Shown one piece after another: positions 29,477 through 39,645 of a DNA stretch of 64,000 nt (position 1 is its first letter; each line of letters opens with the position of its first letter). The DNA lies in assembly GCF_037963145.1 (NCBI RefSeq), contig NZ_CP150144.1:2728001-2792000 (forward strand), given 5' to 3'. A model generated the notes under the pieces. The model made no database searches and was not told where the DNA came from. It saw only the letters and a program-made list of their open reading frames with translations. Source of the stretch: Oceanobacillus sp. FSL K6-2867. GTDB taxonomy: Bacteria; Bacillota; Bacilli; Bacillales; Amphibacillaceae. The translations under genes and the position numbers were made by a program.

Positions 29477-30220
29477 TTAAACAAAGACAATAATAAGTGC
29501 AACACCTGCTCCGATAGCAAATGCTGTCAGTAATGCCTCCACTCCTTTAGAAAGACCGGAAACAAGATGGCCTGCCATCAAATCACGGATTGCGTTGGTT
29601 ATTTGTAAGCCTGGCACAAGCGGCATAACGGCACCGATAATGGTCTTATCTAAAGCATTTCCGAATCCGAAGTATATAAATAATAAGGTAGATAAGCCAA
29701 TTAAAAAGGCACCGAAAAATTCAGCAAGGAAACGAATTTCTATCACTCGCTCAAACCCAAGCATTCCTGCAAAGCCGAATGCTCCCGCTATACAGCTAGG
29801 AATAAAATCATTCCAACTACCACCGAACATAATGGCAAAGCATCCACTCACAAGTGCTGCGGCAAGGATTTGTGCCCATGCAGGAAATGTTAACTTTGCT
29901 TGATCAACTTTTTCCAGCTGCTCATATGCTTCCTTAATATCTAATTCTCCAGCTGTAATTTTTCGTGAAATATTATTTACCTCTGCAATTTTATGTAAAT
30001 CTGTAGATCGATTCGTCACACGAAGGAAATTCGAGGTTCCTGCTATATCTAAAGAAAAACTAATACCAGTAGGTGTTGCATAGCTCTGTGGATTTTTAAC
30101 ACCAAATGCAGTGGAAATACGATCCATAGTATCCTCGACGCGATAAGTCTCGGCTCCGCTGACTAACATAATTTTCCCTGCTAATATGCAAACTTTTTCA
30201 ATGGTAATTCGTTCTAACAT
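29477..30220 (-). CDS. Threonine/serine exporter, ThrE N-terminal half (DUF1212)
   Basis: 247 residues from the ATG at 30220 (reverse-strand AGGTGG just upstream); a longer reading from 30322 would add 34 unlikely residues. Cytoplasmic hydrophilic N-terminus of about 120 residues with MLVSGAETYRVEDTMDRIS, then hydrophobic helices with MPLVPGLQITNAIRDLMAGH, a close match to the ThrE signature. Operon with the C-terminal half. Confidence 0.87.
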   Translation of the reverse strand: MLERITIEKVCILAGKIMLVSGAETYRVEDTMDRISTAFGVKNPQSYATPTGISFSLDIAGTSNFLRVTNRSTDLHKIAEVNNISRKITAGELDIKEAYEQLEKVDQAKLTFPAWAQILAAALVSGCFAIMFGGSWNDFIPSCIAGAFGFAGMLGFERVIEIRFLAEFFGAFLIGLSTLLFIYFGFGNALDKTIIGAVMPLVPGLQITNAIRDLMAGHLVSGLSKGVEALLTAFAIGAGVALIIVFV

Positions 30221-30284
30221 AAAACCACCTGCCTTTAAAGCAATCGATTCGTTTATATTATAAGGTTTTGCCTGGGGGAATGAA

Positions 30285-30313
30285 AGAAAAAAAGCTCCTC
30301 TTGTCAGGAGCTT
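30285..30313 (-). terminator. Terminator of the c-like gene
   Basis: Reverse-strand hairpin AAGCTCCT/AGGAGCTT followed by a T-run; overlaps the stop codon of the gene at 30312-30713. Confidence 0.75.
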
Positions 30314-30713
30314 AAGCAACATTTATAAACATTAGGACTAAAGCAATGATTGGAACTGCATTGGCAAGTGCAAGAGCAATCATAGAAAACTGGTTCACTG
30401 CCTGTTTTCGATCTTCTTCAACATCTACTTTTCGCTGCAAGAAAATAAAGAACATCGCAAATGCCATTAAGATAATAATAATGAATGCGGGAATATAAAG
30501 ATTTTCGATAGGTAATGGCACTGCATGAATCAATGCAAAGATAATCATAATAAGAGGGAGACTTTCACTAATGGCAACGCCCATAAAGAAATTTGTTTGT
30601 GCCTTAGCGACTTGCTCGGGATTTTCTTTGATTTTATCCAAGTTGATTTTGAAGCAAGCTAAAATACCAATAACAGCGATAACAGCTGCCGCGCTGAATA
30701 GATACGGACTCAA
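30312..30713 (-). CDS. Duplicated ATP-synthase-c-like membrane protein
   Basis: 133 residues, four predicted membrane helices. Helix 2 (NFFMGVAISESLPLIMIIFALI) is very like helix 2 of AtpE, including a Glu in the proton-site position (SES), and helix 4 (QFSMIALALANAVPIIALVLMFI) is a second copy in which that position is Asn. Helices 1 and 3 are also similar in layout, so the protein looks like two fused c hairpins. TTG start at 30713, fixed by AAGGGAGGTG at 30721-30730. No other Fo genes are near. Role unknown; not the main c subunit, which should lie upstream of atpA. Confidence 0.7.
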   Translation of the reverse strand: MSPYLFSAAAVIAVIGILACFKINLDKIKENPEQVAKAQTNFFMGVAISESLPLIMIIFALIHAVPLPIENLYIPAFIIIILMAFAMFFIFLQRKVDVEEDRKQAVNQFSMIALALANAVPIIALVLMFINVA

Positions 30714-30957
30714 ATTAGCACACCTCCCTTTAATTCAGATTATTTCGAAACACTTCATTATCGTAGCATAGTTTAATATGCATGTCATTGGAAAGCTTAC
30801 GAGTAACGGGATTCCTAATGACTGTCTATAAATATCGATATAATTTGCTAATTGCCACCATCTTTCGATATAATTTAAGTCGATTAAAGAAAAAAATTCA
30901 AGTACTACTACAAGAACTACTACAAGAACTGTCAACAAAGAACAGTAGGAGAATTCT
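30714..30957 (+). promoter_or_regulatory. tagO upstream region
   Basis: Contains two copies of TCGATATAATTT (about 30835 and 30867), each with a TATAAT -10-like core, and a short direct repeat ACTACTACAAGA at about 30903 and 30918 just before the ribosome site AGTAGGAGAA. The duplicated -10 boxes may be alternative starts. No coding sequence. Confidence 0.35.
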
Positions 30958-32034
30958 ATGTTTAATTATGTCGATTTATTTATTGCATTTCTCATTGCAT
31001 TCAGTGCAGCTTTATTGTGTACATACCCAGTAAAGAAGTTCGCTATTAAAATCGGTGCGATGGATAAACCAAATAGCCGTAAAATACATATCCATGAAAC
31101 GCCCAGGCTAGGTGGATTGGCGATTTTTATTGGTGCTCTATTAGGGACGCTTTATTTACAGCCATATCACCAGCACTTACCTGAAATTTTAATTGGATCC
31201 ATTATCATTCTGATTACTGGTGCGCTGGATGATCGATTCACAATCAAGCCGATTTTAAAATTGTCGGGGCAATTGGCTGCAGCTTTCCTTTTGGTGTCTT
31301 CAGGGCTGATCATCGAACGAATTACCATCCCGATATTTGGTGTTATCGATCTCGGAATATTAAGTGTGCCGATCACAATCCTATGGGTTATTGGTATTGC
31401 AAATGCGATTAATCTGATTGATGGATTGGACGGTTTGGCGACAGGTGTTACAACAATTGCAATGACAAGTATATTTGTTATGGCACTAATTGATACACAA
31501 ATTATTGTTGCATTTTTAAGTATTGCATTAATAGGAGCAAACTTAGGCTTTTTATATCATAATTTTTATCCAGCCAAAATTTATATGGGGGATACCGGGT
31601 CAAATTTCCTCGGGTATATGATTGCGGTTCTGTCGATGCTAGGGTTGTTTAAAAATGTTACTTTTTTCAGTTTCATTATTCCTGTTATTATCCTGGCAGT
31701 ACCAATATTTGATACATTAGTAGCAATTGTCCGACGTGCTTATAACAAAGAGAGTATTATGGCTGCGGATAACAAGCACCTCCATTACCAGCTTATTCAA
31801 GCTGGTTACAGTCACCGAAAGGCAGTTATTATTATTTACATTTTCAGTGCCTTATTTGGGGTAATGGGAATTTTATTTTCCAATGCAAGTCCAACCCTGT
31901 CGTTGCTCATAACGCTCGTCGTTATCATACTGCTTTATATTTTTGCTGAGCTCGCAGGAATTGTTATGGGTGGGAAACGCCCGATTGTTAGTTTCTTAAG
32001 GAAAATATTACGGAAAATAGAACGTTCACAGTAA
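30958..32034 (+). CDS. tagO: Undecaprenyl-phosphate GlcNAc-1-phosphate transferase TagO/WecA
   Basis: Membrane enzyme that starts wall teichoic acid and related glycan synthesis by linking GlcNAc-1-P to undecaprenyl phosphate. 358 residues, about ten helices. Motifs PRLGG, GALDDRF, NAINLIDGLDGLATG, MGDTGSNFLGY and the cytoplasmic HLHYQLIQAGYSHRKAV are all intact. Likely supplies lipid-linked primer for the surface polymer genes encoded 10 kb downstream, although TagO also serves teichoic acids elsewhere. Terminator 32041-32079 is shared with the protease gene. Confidence 0.94.
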   Translation: MFNYVDLFIAFLIAFSAALLCTYPVKKFAIKIGAMDKPNSRKIHIHETPRLGGLAIFIGALLGTLYLQPYHQHLPEILIGSIIILITGALDDRFTIKPILKLSGQLAAAFLLVSSGLIIERITIPIFGVIDLGILSVPITILWVIGIANAINLIDGLDGLATGVTTIAMTSIFVMALIDTQIIVAFLSIALIGANLGFLYHNFYPAKIYMGDTGSNFLGYMIAVLSMLGLFKNVTFFSFIIPVIILAVPIFDTLVAIVRRAYNKESIMAADNKHLHYQLIQAGYSHRKAVIIIYIFSALFGVMGILFSNASPTLSLLITLVVIILLYIFAELAGIVMGGKRPIVSFLRKILRKIERSQ

Positions 32035-32040
32035 AGAGAA

Positions 32041-32079
32041 GAGCCTGGGACATAAATAAGTATCTTTTGTCCCAGGCTC
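32041..32079. terminator. Bidirectional terminator between tagO and the protease gene
   Basis: GAGCCTGGGACA and TGTCCCAGGCTC, a perfect 12-bp GC-rich stem with a 15-base loop. Confidence 0.85.
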
Positions 32080-32094
32080 TCTACTTGTTTATAA

Positions 32095-35000
32095 TCATAG
32101 CATCGATTTTCTTTTTCTTCTTTGCTGCATATAGAACGCAACCAAACCGATGATGATTAGTACTGCTCCAATAGCTAGATAATTATATGTTGCTGTAGCG
32201 GTATTTGGAAGTTTATTACCATCTGTTGGATTGCTTTTTGCATAACTAGTATTCATTCCACCGCTAGGATTGTTGCCGGTGTTGTTGCCGAAACCTGTAC
32301 GATTGTTATTAATTGGGTCTTTAGCTGTTGGATTTTTTTTGTCATCCTTATCCACTTGGTTCCGGTCTGCAGGTTCATTAATTTTGTCATCATTGTCTGC
32401 ATCTTCAAAAACGGCAAATTGACTAAAGTGATCCACGTTAACAGAAACCTTGCCATCCCTGTATACAGCACCAGGAATTAACTCCCATTGCTCTGTTTCC
32501 TCATTTAAGTAGTATACATTTAAAGCATCTGTATGGTTAACTTTATTTGCATCAATAGTGAATATAAGCGATATCGGTTCCTTAAAGATGTCGATTGCGT
32601 TTTTGTTTGCATAGATCGTTAAATCATATACAGGACTGACAGCCTCTTTAACCCCGTCCTGTTTTTCAAGATTAATTGAAATGTCTTTATCATCCGGTAA
32701 ATTAACCAATGGGATTTGCATTTCAATATGATGGTTCTGAATAATCAATGTTGCTTCTTTTGCTTTCAAAGCAGCAACCTGTTCTTTTGTAATGTCAATA
32801 CGTACAGATTCCACTTTGTCTAAGTTAATGATGAATGTACCATCATCCGCTAGTTTATCGATAGCATCATTTGAAATGACAGCTGCTCCATCCTTAATTT
32901 GTGGCTTTGTAATAACAGTATCCTCTTTAGGTGCCGGCTTAGAAATATTCTCGACATGGATGGTTTGGATGGCCTCAACTCCATTGCGATTCTTTGCATA
33001 AACGGTATACATTCCATTCTTATTAACATCAAAAGCTTTTGTCTCTAAATCAATTGCATGTCCATCCTCAGCAAAATCTTCAGCTGTTTTCTCGCCTGTT
33101 AGCCACTTCAATGCTGCTAAATCTGTCTCACTGTCTGTTGCAACAGAAATCGTTACAGGACCTTTTGTTGACTCAGTAGTAGAAGGGGAAAGCGTGATGG
33201 TAAATTCCTCTTCAGCAGGGTCCGTAATATTTGTTACCGTAATGCTTTGAACCGCTTCAGCTCCATTAGTGTTTTTCGCGTAAACAGTGTAAGTCCCGTT
33301 TTCTGTGATATCAAATGCCTTTTTGTTTAAATCAATTGCATTTCCTGCTCCTGATTTAGCAAAATCCTCAATGGAATGTTCACCTTCAAGCCATTTTAAT
33401 GCTGCTAAATCTGCTGCACTGTCAGTGTCAATCGAAACTGTAACAGCTCCTTCAGTTGGTGCGGTCGTTGAAGGTATCAATGAAATATTAATAATCTCAT
33501 CGCCAGGCTCAATAATAGTATCGATTACAATGGTTTGTACAGCCTCTAATCCGTCACTGTTTTTCGCGTATACCGTGTAGGACCCATTTTCAGCAATATC
33601 GAAAGTCATTGTTTTCAGGTCAATTGCGTCTCCATCATCCGCGAAATCTTCTTCTGTAAGTTCTCCTGTAAGCCATTTTAATGCAGTAAGCTCTTTTTCA
33701 CTGTTTGTAATAACAGAAATGGATACAGGACCTTCCGTTGGTTTTGTTGTAGAAGGGCTCAATGTAATGCTGAGCTTACCTTGTACGATAATATTCCCAA
33801 CTGCAATGGTTTGAACTGCTTCGGTCCCGTTGCTATTCTGAACATAGACGGTATAGATTCCATTTTCATGAACATCAAATGACTTTGCATTTAAATCAAT
33901 GGTATTTCCGCTCTCAGCAAAATCTGCTGCAGCTTTATCACCTTCAAGCCACTTCATAGCAACCAGCTCTGCTTCACTATCCGAATCAACAGAGATGGAA
34001 ACTGGTCCTTCTGTCGGCTCTATAGTGGAAGGGGAAAGGGTAATGGCAATTTCCTCTTCAACCGGATCTGTAATATTTTCTATTGTAATCGTTTGAACTG
34101 CTTCGGTCCCGTTGCTATTCTGAACATAGACGGTATAGATTCCATTTTCATGAACATCAAATGACTTTGCATTTAAATCAATGGTATTTCCGCTCTCAGC
34201 AAAATCTGCTGCAGCTTTATCACCTTCAAGCCACTTCATAGCAACCAGCTCTGCTTCACTATCCGAATCAACAGAGATGGAAATTGGTCCTTCTGTCGGT
34301 TCTATAGTGGAAGGGGAAAGGGTAATAGCAATTTCCTCTTCAACCGGATCTATTATATTTTCTATCGTAATCGATTCAACAGCTTCAACACCTTCACTAT
34401 TTTGTACATAAACGGTGTATGTTCCATTTTCATGAACCTCAAAAGCCTTTGTATCTAAGTCGATAAGATTTCCTGCTTCAGCAAAATCTTCCGCAGTCTT
34501 GTCACCTTGCAGCCATTTCATCTTAACCAATTCTGCTTCACTATCTGTATCTACAGAAATCGTAACTGGTTCTTCTGTTTGCTCATTAGTAGAAGGTGTT
34601 AAGGAAATCGTAATCTCCTTTGCTTCTTCTTCTGTAACGTCCAGCTCAAGTTGCTGCTGAGCGCTATTTGCAACAATGTCGGTAACTGTTAAAGCAAGGT
34701 TGTGTTTACCGTTCGTTAAGTTCGTTAACTGGACTTTAAATGTTCCATCTTGTTCCAGTGTTACATCATTGCTTTCTAAAACATGACCATCATCATCTGT
34801 CAGTTCATATGTGACGGATAATTTTTCATTCACATCGTAAGTCAATCCAAAAATTTTCTCGACAGTCTTTTTAAAGTCAATAAATTTATCATCGATTGAT
34901 CCTGTTACAACAAATTCGTTTCCGTCAATTGCTTCCTCTACAGGAGCGAAATCAATTTGAGGAAGAGCTGTTTTTACATAAAATGGTCCATCGTCTGCAA

Positions 35001-37719
35001 GCAATGTGATATTTTGATTTGCAATATCCCATGAGTTAAAATCAACGGTATACACACCATCGGGAATTACCATTTCTTGCTCGGTTTCCCAATCGTAGTA
35101 TGTTTCACCTATTGGAAGCTGCCATTCACCAGCAGGTAATGCTTGCAATGCCAAATAACCAATATATCCATCATCATAATAGCCGCCATTTGGATTTGCT
35201 GCATCCCATAGCTCAATAGACATCAGCTCTTCATCTGCTAACAATCCAAATTCTAAAGAAGTTTCATCATGCTGGCCATCATTATTAGGTGAAATTGCAT
35301 AATCGTTTATTTCGAAATATGCTAGTCCACTCGGAATCTCTGTGGAAAAGTTAACAGCAAACGGTAATGCTAAATTCGTTGTCCCGTTCGTAATATGAAT
35401 GTATCCAAGCAGCTCGTTTCCAGGAGATTCTTCGCCTGCTGGGACAGATAATGTAACATCAAGAGTTTCCGTACCATTTAAAGTAAAGGCTGATTTGTTT
35501 ACGGTAACGCTAGCATCATCTAATTCACCAGTTGCTGCTTTCGTTACGTCAACACTTACATCAAAATCACTGGATTTTCCGATTAGGTCGCGTACTTCAA
35601 TCTGTTTTGTTATCGTTAAAGCTTTTTCTGGATCTGGTGCTACGCGGCCAAATGTGATGGTTCCTTTTTCGTAATCAAGTGATTGTTCATCAAAAACAGT
35701 TGTGTCTAATGCATATGCCAATGCTTCTGCATTTGCAGCTGCCAGTGGCTGAACACGACCTGGTCCTTGAGCGAAAACATCATATTGCTCTGTATTCAAT
35801 TGCTTTGCTGTGTTTGACAGTGCCACTTTAATATCATATGGTGTCCAATCAGGGTTTTTGGACAAAAGTAAAGCTGCTATGCCTGCAACTTGAGGTGCAG
35901 CCATACTCGTTCCCGTTTTCCGATCGTATGCTTGAGCATATGCAGCATCAGGATAATCCTTTCCATAAGCAGGGACTGTTGCCATAATATTTGTCCCTGG
36001 TGCCGAAACATCTGGTTTGATGTCAAATACTGGCGTAGCTGGTCCACGTGAACTGGATGGATTAATTTGGTCGCCATCAGTAGACTCATCCTGGTAATCA
36101 CTAAAGGTAACCTCGCCAATATTGTCCGCTGACGATGCGATTGCTTCTCTTAAAGCTTGGCCATCTGCAGTTGAAATATCAAATGCTGGAATATAGCCAA
36201 ATGAACTTCCCAGCAATACATTTGCAGGACCTTCACCTTCAATATTGTTATGAATCAGGATACCGATAGCTCCAAATTCCTTCGCCGCCTCTATCTTATC
36301 TACAAACGGAATTTCACCGCGTGCAACTAACGCAATTCTTCCTTCAATGTCAATTTCTTCATAGTCAGAGGATGCACCCACTCCTGGAACAGGTACAACG
36401 TCATATGTACCCGATAATGCATCAGCTGGATTTTCAGCAAAATTCCATCCCATTAATGCTGCGTCATATTGCTTCTGGTACTCACCAGCACTAATATCTA
36501 AGCTTGCTTGAATTGTATCCTCTGGCAATGTGGAGTTTCCTACTGAAATTGCCAGTGCAGCAGATGCAGGATTTCCAACCGTACCACGTCCTGGACCACT
36601 ATTTCCTGTTGCAACAATTGCTGTAACTCCAGCTAAAGTAGCATTATTGATAGCAATTGCGTCTGGGGCAGTCTGGCTGTTGCTGCCACCGCCTAATGAT
36701 AGATTAATAATATCCATATCTTCCTCGACCGATTTATCAATCGCAGCAATGATCCCGGACGTAAATCCACTTCCATATGCACCTAGTACACGATATGCGT
36801 ACAAATCAATTTTAGGAGCGATTCCTTTTATGCCGTATTCATTGTTTCCTGTTCCTGCAATGATACCCGCAACATGTGTCCCATGTGATGTATAAAAGGA
36901 GCTGCCATTGGCACTGAATTCTGGCATATGTTCTGGACGATCCTCTGGAGTAGTTTCATACGGATCATCATCGTTTCGAGGACGTGCATAATCATCCGTA
37001 TGTTCAATGAAGTTATGGCCGCCTTTATAAATTTCTTGAAAGTCAGGGTGATTATAATCAATACCCGTATCCAGCACGGCAACTTTCACACCTTGTCCCT
37101 CATGACCTAGATCCCAAAGTTGAGGAACTTCAAGGTGGGGGACAGTATCAATCATCATCGGACCTGCTTTATTATTTCCAGCAACTTCAAGAGCATGAAC
37201 TTCTTCATCTGGATCAACACTGACAACGCCCTCCATTGTTAAGAGCTTATCAATGTCATTGGCGTTCATTTTCAATGACATCCCATTAAATGCCTCGGTG
37301 TACGTAAATCCTTTCTCATAGTCTATCTTGTCTGCTTTTAATAGTCTTTCAAACCTGGCTTGCTCATTAATAACCTTATTTTTTACAGTTGTTGCCTGTG
37401 CTCCGCTAAGCATTTTTCCTTCGACTGTTTTCTTACCTTGTTCTAATGCAACTGGAGCTTCCGATAATTGAACAATAACAGCTACTTCTTTATCACTAGA
37501 TAAATTTTGCAATGATGGATGTAAAACAGGCTCCTGATTTAATAATGCTTGTTGCTTTGAAACTGCATTTTTCAGCTGCGATATTCTATCGTCAATGTTT
37601 AGTTGCTTAGAAACATCGTGATTTGTTTCAGCAGTTACAATTAATGGATTAAATAATGAAAGTATAAGGGTAAAGATTAATAAACTACTAAATAATTTCT
37701 TAACATATCTCTGTTTCAA
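32095..37719 (-). CDS. Cell-wall-anchored Vpr-like subtilase with six repeats
   Basis: Secreted 1874-residue serine protease. Signal peptide (1-30), inhibitor-I9 propeptide (about 75-175), S8 domain with Asp217 (VAVLDTGID), His279 (SHGTHVAG), oxyanion Asn373 (ATGNSG) and Ser605 (TGTSMAAPQ), and a PA domain inserted at about 430-530, the Vpr layout. Then Fn3-like and Ig-like modules, six repeats of about 93 residues (SPSTxxPTEGPVSISVDxDSE...KWLxGxxxxxDFAxxG), a domain ending DHFSQFAVFEDAD, a Gly/Asn-rich spacer and the wall signal LPNTA plus membrane helix and RRKRK. The start is TTG, reached from GGGAGG. An LPNTA motif rather than LPxTG suggests a class D sortase. Confidence 0.92.
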   Translation of the reverse strand: MKQRYVKKLFSSLLIFTLILSLFNPLIVTAETNHDVSKQLNIDDRISQLKNAVSKQQALLNQEPVLHPSLQNLSSDKEVAVIVQLSEAPVALEQGKKTVEGKMLSGAQATTVKNKVINEQARFERLLKADKIDYEKGFTYTEAFNGMSLKMNANDIDKLLTMEGVVSVDPDEEVHALEVAGNNKAGPMMIDTVPHLEVPQLWDLGHEGQGVKVAVLDTGIDYNHPDFQEIYKGGHNFIEHTDDYARPRNDDDPYETTPEDRPEHMPEFSANGSSFYTSHGTHVAGIIAGTGNNEYGIKGIAPKIDLYAYRVLGAYGSGFTSGIIAAIDKSVEEDMDIINLSLGGGSNSQTAPDAIAINNATLAGVTAIVATGNSGPGRGTVGNPASAALAISVGNSTLPEDTIQASLDISAGEYQKQYDAALMGWNFAENPADALSGTYDVVPVPGVGASSDYEEIDIEGRIALVARGEIPFVDKIEAAKEFGAIGILIHNNIEGEGPANVLLGSSFGYIPAFDISTADGQALREAIASSADNIGEVTFSDYQDESTDGDQINPSSSRGPATPVFDIKPDVSAPGTNIMATVPAYGKDYPDAAYAQAYDRKTGTSMAAPQVAGIAALLLSKNPDWTPYDIKVALSNTAKQLNTEQYDVFAQGPGRVQPLAAANAEALAYALDTTVFDEQSLDYEKGTITFGRVAPDPEKALTITKQIEVRDLIGKSSDFDVSVDVTKAATGELDDASVTVNKSAFTLNGTETLDVTLSVPAGEESPGNELLGYIHITNGTTNLALPFAVNFSTEIPSGLAYFEINDYAISPNNDGQHDETSLEFGLLADEELMSIELWDAANPNGGYYDDGYIGYLALQALPAGEWQLPIGETYYDWETEQEMVIPDGVYTVDFNSWDIANQNITLLADDGPFYVKTALPQIDFAPVEEAIDGNEFVVTGSIDDKFIDFKKTVEKIFGLTYDVNEKLSVTYELTDDDGHVLESNDVTLEQDGTFKVQLTNLTNGKHNLALTVTDIVANSAQQQLELDVTEEEAKEITISLTPSTNEQTEEPVTISVDTDSEAELVKMKWLQGDKTAEDFAEAGNLIDLDTKAFEVHENGTYTVYVQNSEGVEAVESITIENIIDPVEEEIAITLSPSTIEPTEGPISISVDSDSEAELVAMKWLEGDKAAADFAESGNTIDLNAKSFDVHENGIYTVYVQNSNGTEAVQTITIENITDPVEEEIAITLSPSTIEPTEGPVSISVDSDSEAELVAMKWLEGDKAAADFAESGNTIDLNAKSFDVHENGIYTVYVQNSNGTEAVQTIAVGNIIVQGKLSITLSPSTTKPTEGPVSISVITNSEKELTALKWLTGELTEEDFADDGDAIDLKTMTFDIAENGSYTVYAKNSDGLEAVQTIVIDTIIEPGDEIINISLIPSTTAPTEGAVTVSIDTDSAADLAALKWLEGEHSIEDFAKSGAGNAIDLNKKAFDITENGTYTVYAKNTNGAEAVQSITVTNITDPAEEEFTITLSPSTTESTKGPVTISVATDSETDLAALKWLTGEKTAEDFAEDGHAIDLETKAFDVNKNGMYTVYAKNRNGVEAIQTIHVENISKPAPKEDTVITKPQIKDGAAVISNDAIDKLADDGTFIINLDKVESVRIDITKEQVAALKAKEATLIIQNHHIEMQIPLVNLPDDKDISINLEKQDGVKEAVSPVYDLTIYANKNAIDIFKEPISLIFTIDANKVNHTDALNVYYLNEETEQWELIPGAVYRDGKVSVNVDHFSQFAVFEDADNDDKINEPADRNQVDKDDKKNPTAKDPINNNRTGFGNNTGNNPSGGMNTSYAKSNPTDGNKLPNTATATYNYLAIGAVLIIIGLVAFYMQQRRKRKSML
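33809..34372 (-). repeat. Near-identical 282-bp tandem repeats in the protease gene
   Basis: Repeats 2 and 3 of the protease differ at only a few bases over 282 bp (94 codons); the shared start GTTTGAACTGCTTCGGTCCC occurs at 33809 and 34091. The other four repeats are more diverged. This indicates a recent duplication or gene conversion, and copy number may vary between strains. Confidence 0.8.
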
Positions 37720-38113
37720 CCATTTTTTCCTCCCATTCTCGTTTCAATTATTTTTCTATATAGGTCGACTAATTCCTCATATTAAATCAATCCTTTCACC
37801 AAATTATTCAATTTTTTGACAATAATGCAATCTTATAGTAGCACAGCTCTATTACAATAGGAATATAATTTTGTAATATAATAGCAATATAAATAATAAT
37901 TAGTTAATTACGACTATTGTTTAAAGCTGTATGATATCTTTGTTGGGTCTTTTTGTTTATTTTGGTTTCTTTAGGGTAAACAGGGAACATTGTATATGAT
38001 AGGTAAATACGTTTGTCATATTTTTGGAATAGAAAATATTATATTTTGTAAATAAGTAGTGATAAAATAAAACCTATGTTTAAAATTCAAATCGACATTA
38101 AAGGAGAAAAAGT
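37720..38113. other. Divergent promoter region between protease and permease genes
   Basis: About 390 bases, very AT-rich, no gene. The ribosome site of the protease (GGGAGG, reverse) and of the permease (AAAGGAG) mark its ends. -10-like TAAAAT occurs near 38062, with a weak TATATT 17 bases upstream. No inverted repeat of note was found. Confidence 0.4.
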
Positions 38114-39571
38114 ATGGATGAAAGAACCACTTTAGAGAAATCATTAAAGCCACATTGGGTATGGGCAATTGCCTTGGGTTCAGCGATTGGCTGGGGAGCA
38201 TTCGTGCAACCTACAACGTGGATGTCTACAGCTGGTCCGCTCGGAGTAATTATTGGATTCGGTATTGGTGGTTTATTAATGATGCTGATAGCTGTCAGCT
38301 ACGGCTTTTTAATCAAAAGCTTTCCTGTTTCAGGAGGAGCGTTTGCATATACATATGTTAGTCTGGGACGTACACATGCATTTATATGTGGCTGGTTTTT
38401 AACGTTTGGATATCTTTGTATTGTCGCACTCAATGCATCAGCATTTGCATTAATGATTAAGTTTACGCTGCCGAAGCTTATTGAAAACATCTATCTTTAC
38501 GACGTTGCTGGCTGGAGTGTATATGGAACAGAAATTATAATTGGAACAATTGCGCTCATCGTATTCGGGTATTTCAATATAAAAGGAACTGGAATGTCTG
38601 GCAGAATCCAGTTTATCTTTTGCTGTGTAATGGTTACTAGTATTGTTGCTTTAACACTATTAGCTGGGATACAGCCAGGTACTGGAATATCAAATATACA
38701 ACCATTTTTCCCTGCGGAAACAACTGCTTTTGCAGCCATTATTTCAATTGTAGCGATTGCACCATGGGCATATGTTGGATTTGATACAGTACCACAAACA
38801 GCCGAGGAATTTAATTTTTCCTCTAAAAAAGCATTCAGTTTAATTATTTATGCAATATTTTTTGCTTTCGTATTATACAGCTTGATGATTATTACGACAT
38901 CCATGGCAGAGCCGTGGCAAGGTTTAGTTGCCGGCAATTACATTTGGGGAACAGGAACAGCGATTCAACGTTTATTGGGAATAGGTGGTTTGGCTATTTT
39001 AGTGGTAGCATTGACGATGGGAATATTCACTGGGTTGATTGGCTTTATTCTTTCTTCTAGCCGCTTGCTATTTGCTATGTCGCGGGCAAAGATACTTCCT
39101 GAAACCTTTTCGAAATTGCATCCAAAGTATAAAACACCTTATATTAGTATTATATTTGTAGTGATTTTGGCGATGTTCGCCCCGTGGTTTGGCAGAGAGG
39201 CATTGCTGTGGGTGGTTGACATGTCATCGGTAGGTGTAACAATAGCTTACTTTTACACTTGTTTCACTGCATTTAAACTATTTAGGTGGAAAAAAGATGC
39301 TAATTTTAATGAACAATTAAATACCGTTTCACCATTTAAAAAAGTTGTTTCCTTTATTGGATTGCTTACGAGTCTTGTGTTTCTTGGCCTGTTGCTGGTT
39401 CCGGGATCACCTGCATATTTAGGAATTGAATCAAGGATTGCCTTAGCAGCGTGGATTGTTCTCGGGGTTATCTTTTATTTGATGAAACGTAAGCAATTTA
39501 ATAAAGTCCCTGAAAAGGAATTGAATTACTTAATCTTAGGTCAGGAAGAAGTTAATGTGAAAAACAGATAA
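38114..39571 (+). CDS. APC-superfamily amino acid permease
   Basis: 485 residues, about 12 membrane helices. The N-terminal KPHWVWAIALGSAIGWGAF is the usual helix 1 entry of APC transporters (unwound GSAIG), and PFFPAETTAFAAIISIVAIAPWAYVGFDTVPQTAEEF contains the conserved GFD and the Glu of helix 6. Substrate cannot be fixed; homologues are often annotated as cationic or Glu/GABA-type transporters. Stand-alone gene closed by a bidirectional terminator. Confidence 0.87.
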   Translation: MDERTTLEKSLKPHWVWAIALGSAIGWGAFVQPTTWMSTAGPLGVIIGFGIGGLLMMLIAVSYGFLIKSFPVSGGAFAYTYVSLGRTHAFICGWFLTFGYLCIVALNASAFALMIKFTLPKLIENIYLYDVAGWSVYGTEIIIGTIALIVFGYFNIKGTGMSGRIQFIFCCVMVTSIVALTLLAGIQPGTGISNIQPFFPAETTAFAAIISIVAIAPWAYVGFDTVPQTAEEFNFSSKKAFSLIIYAIFFAFVLYSLMIITTSMAEPWQGLVAGNYIWGTGTAIQRLLGIGGLAILVVALTMGIFTGLIGFILSSSRLLFAMSRAKILPETFSKLHPKYKTPYISIIFVVILAMFAPWFGREALLWVVDMSSVGVTIAYFYTCFTAFKLFRWKKDANFNEQLNTVSPFKKVVSFIGLLTSLVFLGLLLVPGSPAYLGIESRIALAAWIVLGVIFYLMKRKQFNKVPEKELNYLILGQEEVNVKNR

Positions 39572-39595
39572 AAATCCAACCTGGAATTAATAAAG

Positions 39596-39632
39596 CGGGA
39601 ATCTTTGCAATAAACAAAGATTCCCGTTTTTT
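39596..39632. terminator. Bidirectional terminator between permease and UDP-sugar dehydrogenase genes
   Basis: CGGGAATCTTTG and CAAAGATTCCCG, perfect 12-bp stem, 7-base loop, then TTTTTT. Confidence 0.9.
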
Positions 39633-39645
39633 CTTTACTATCAAA

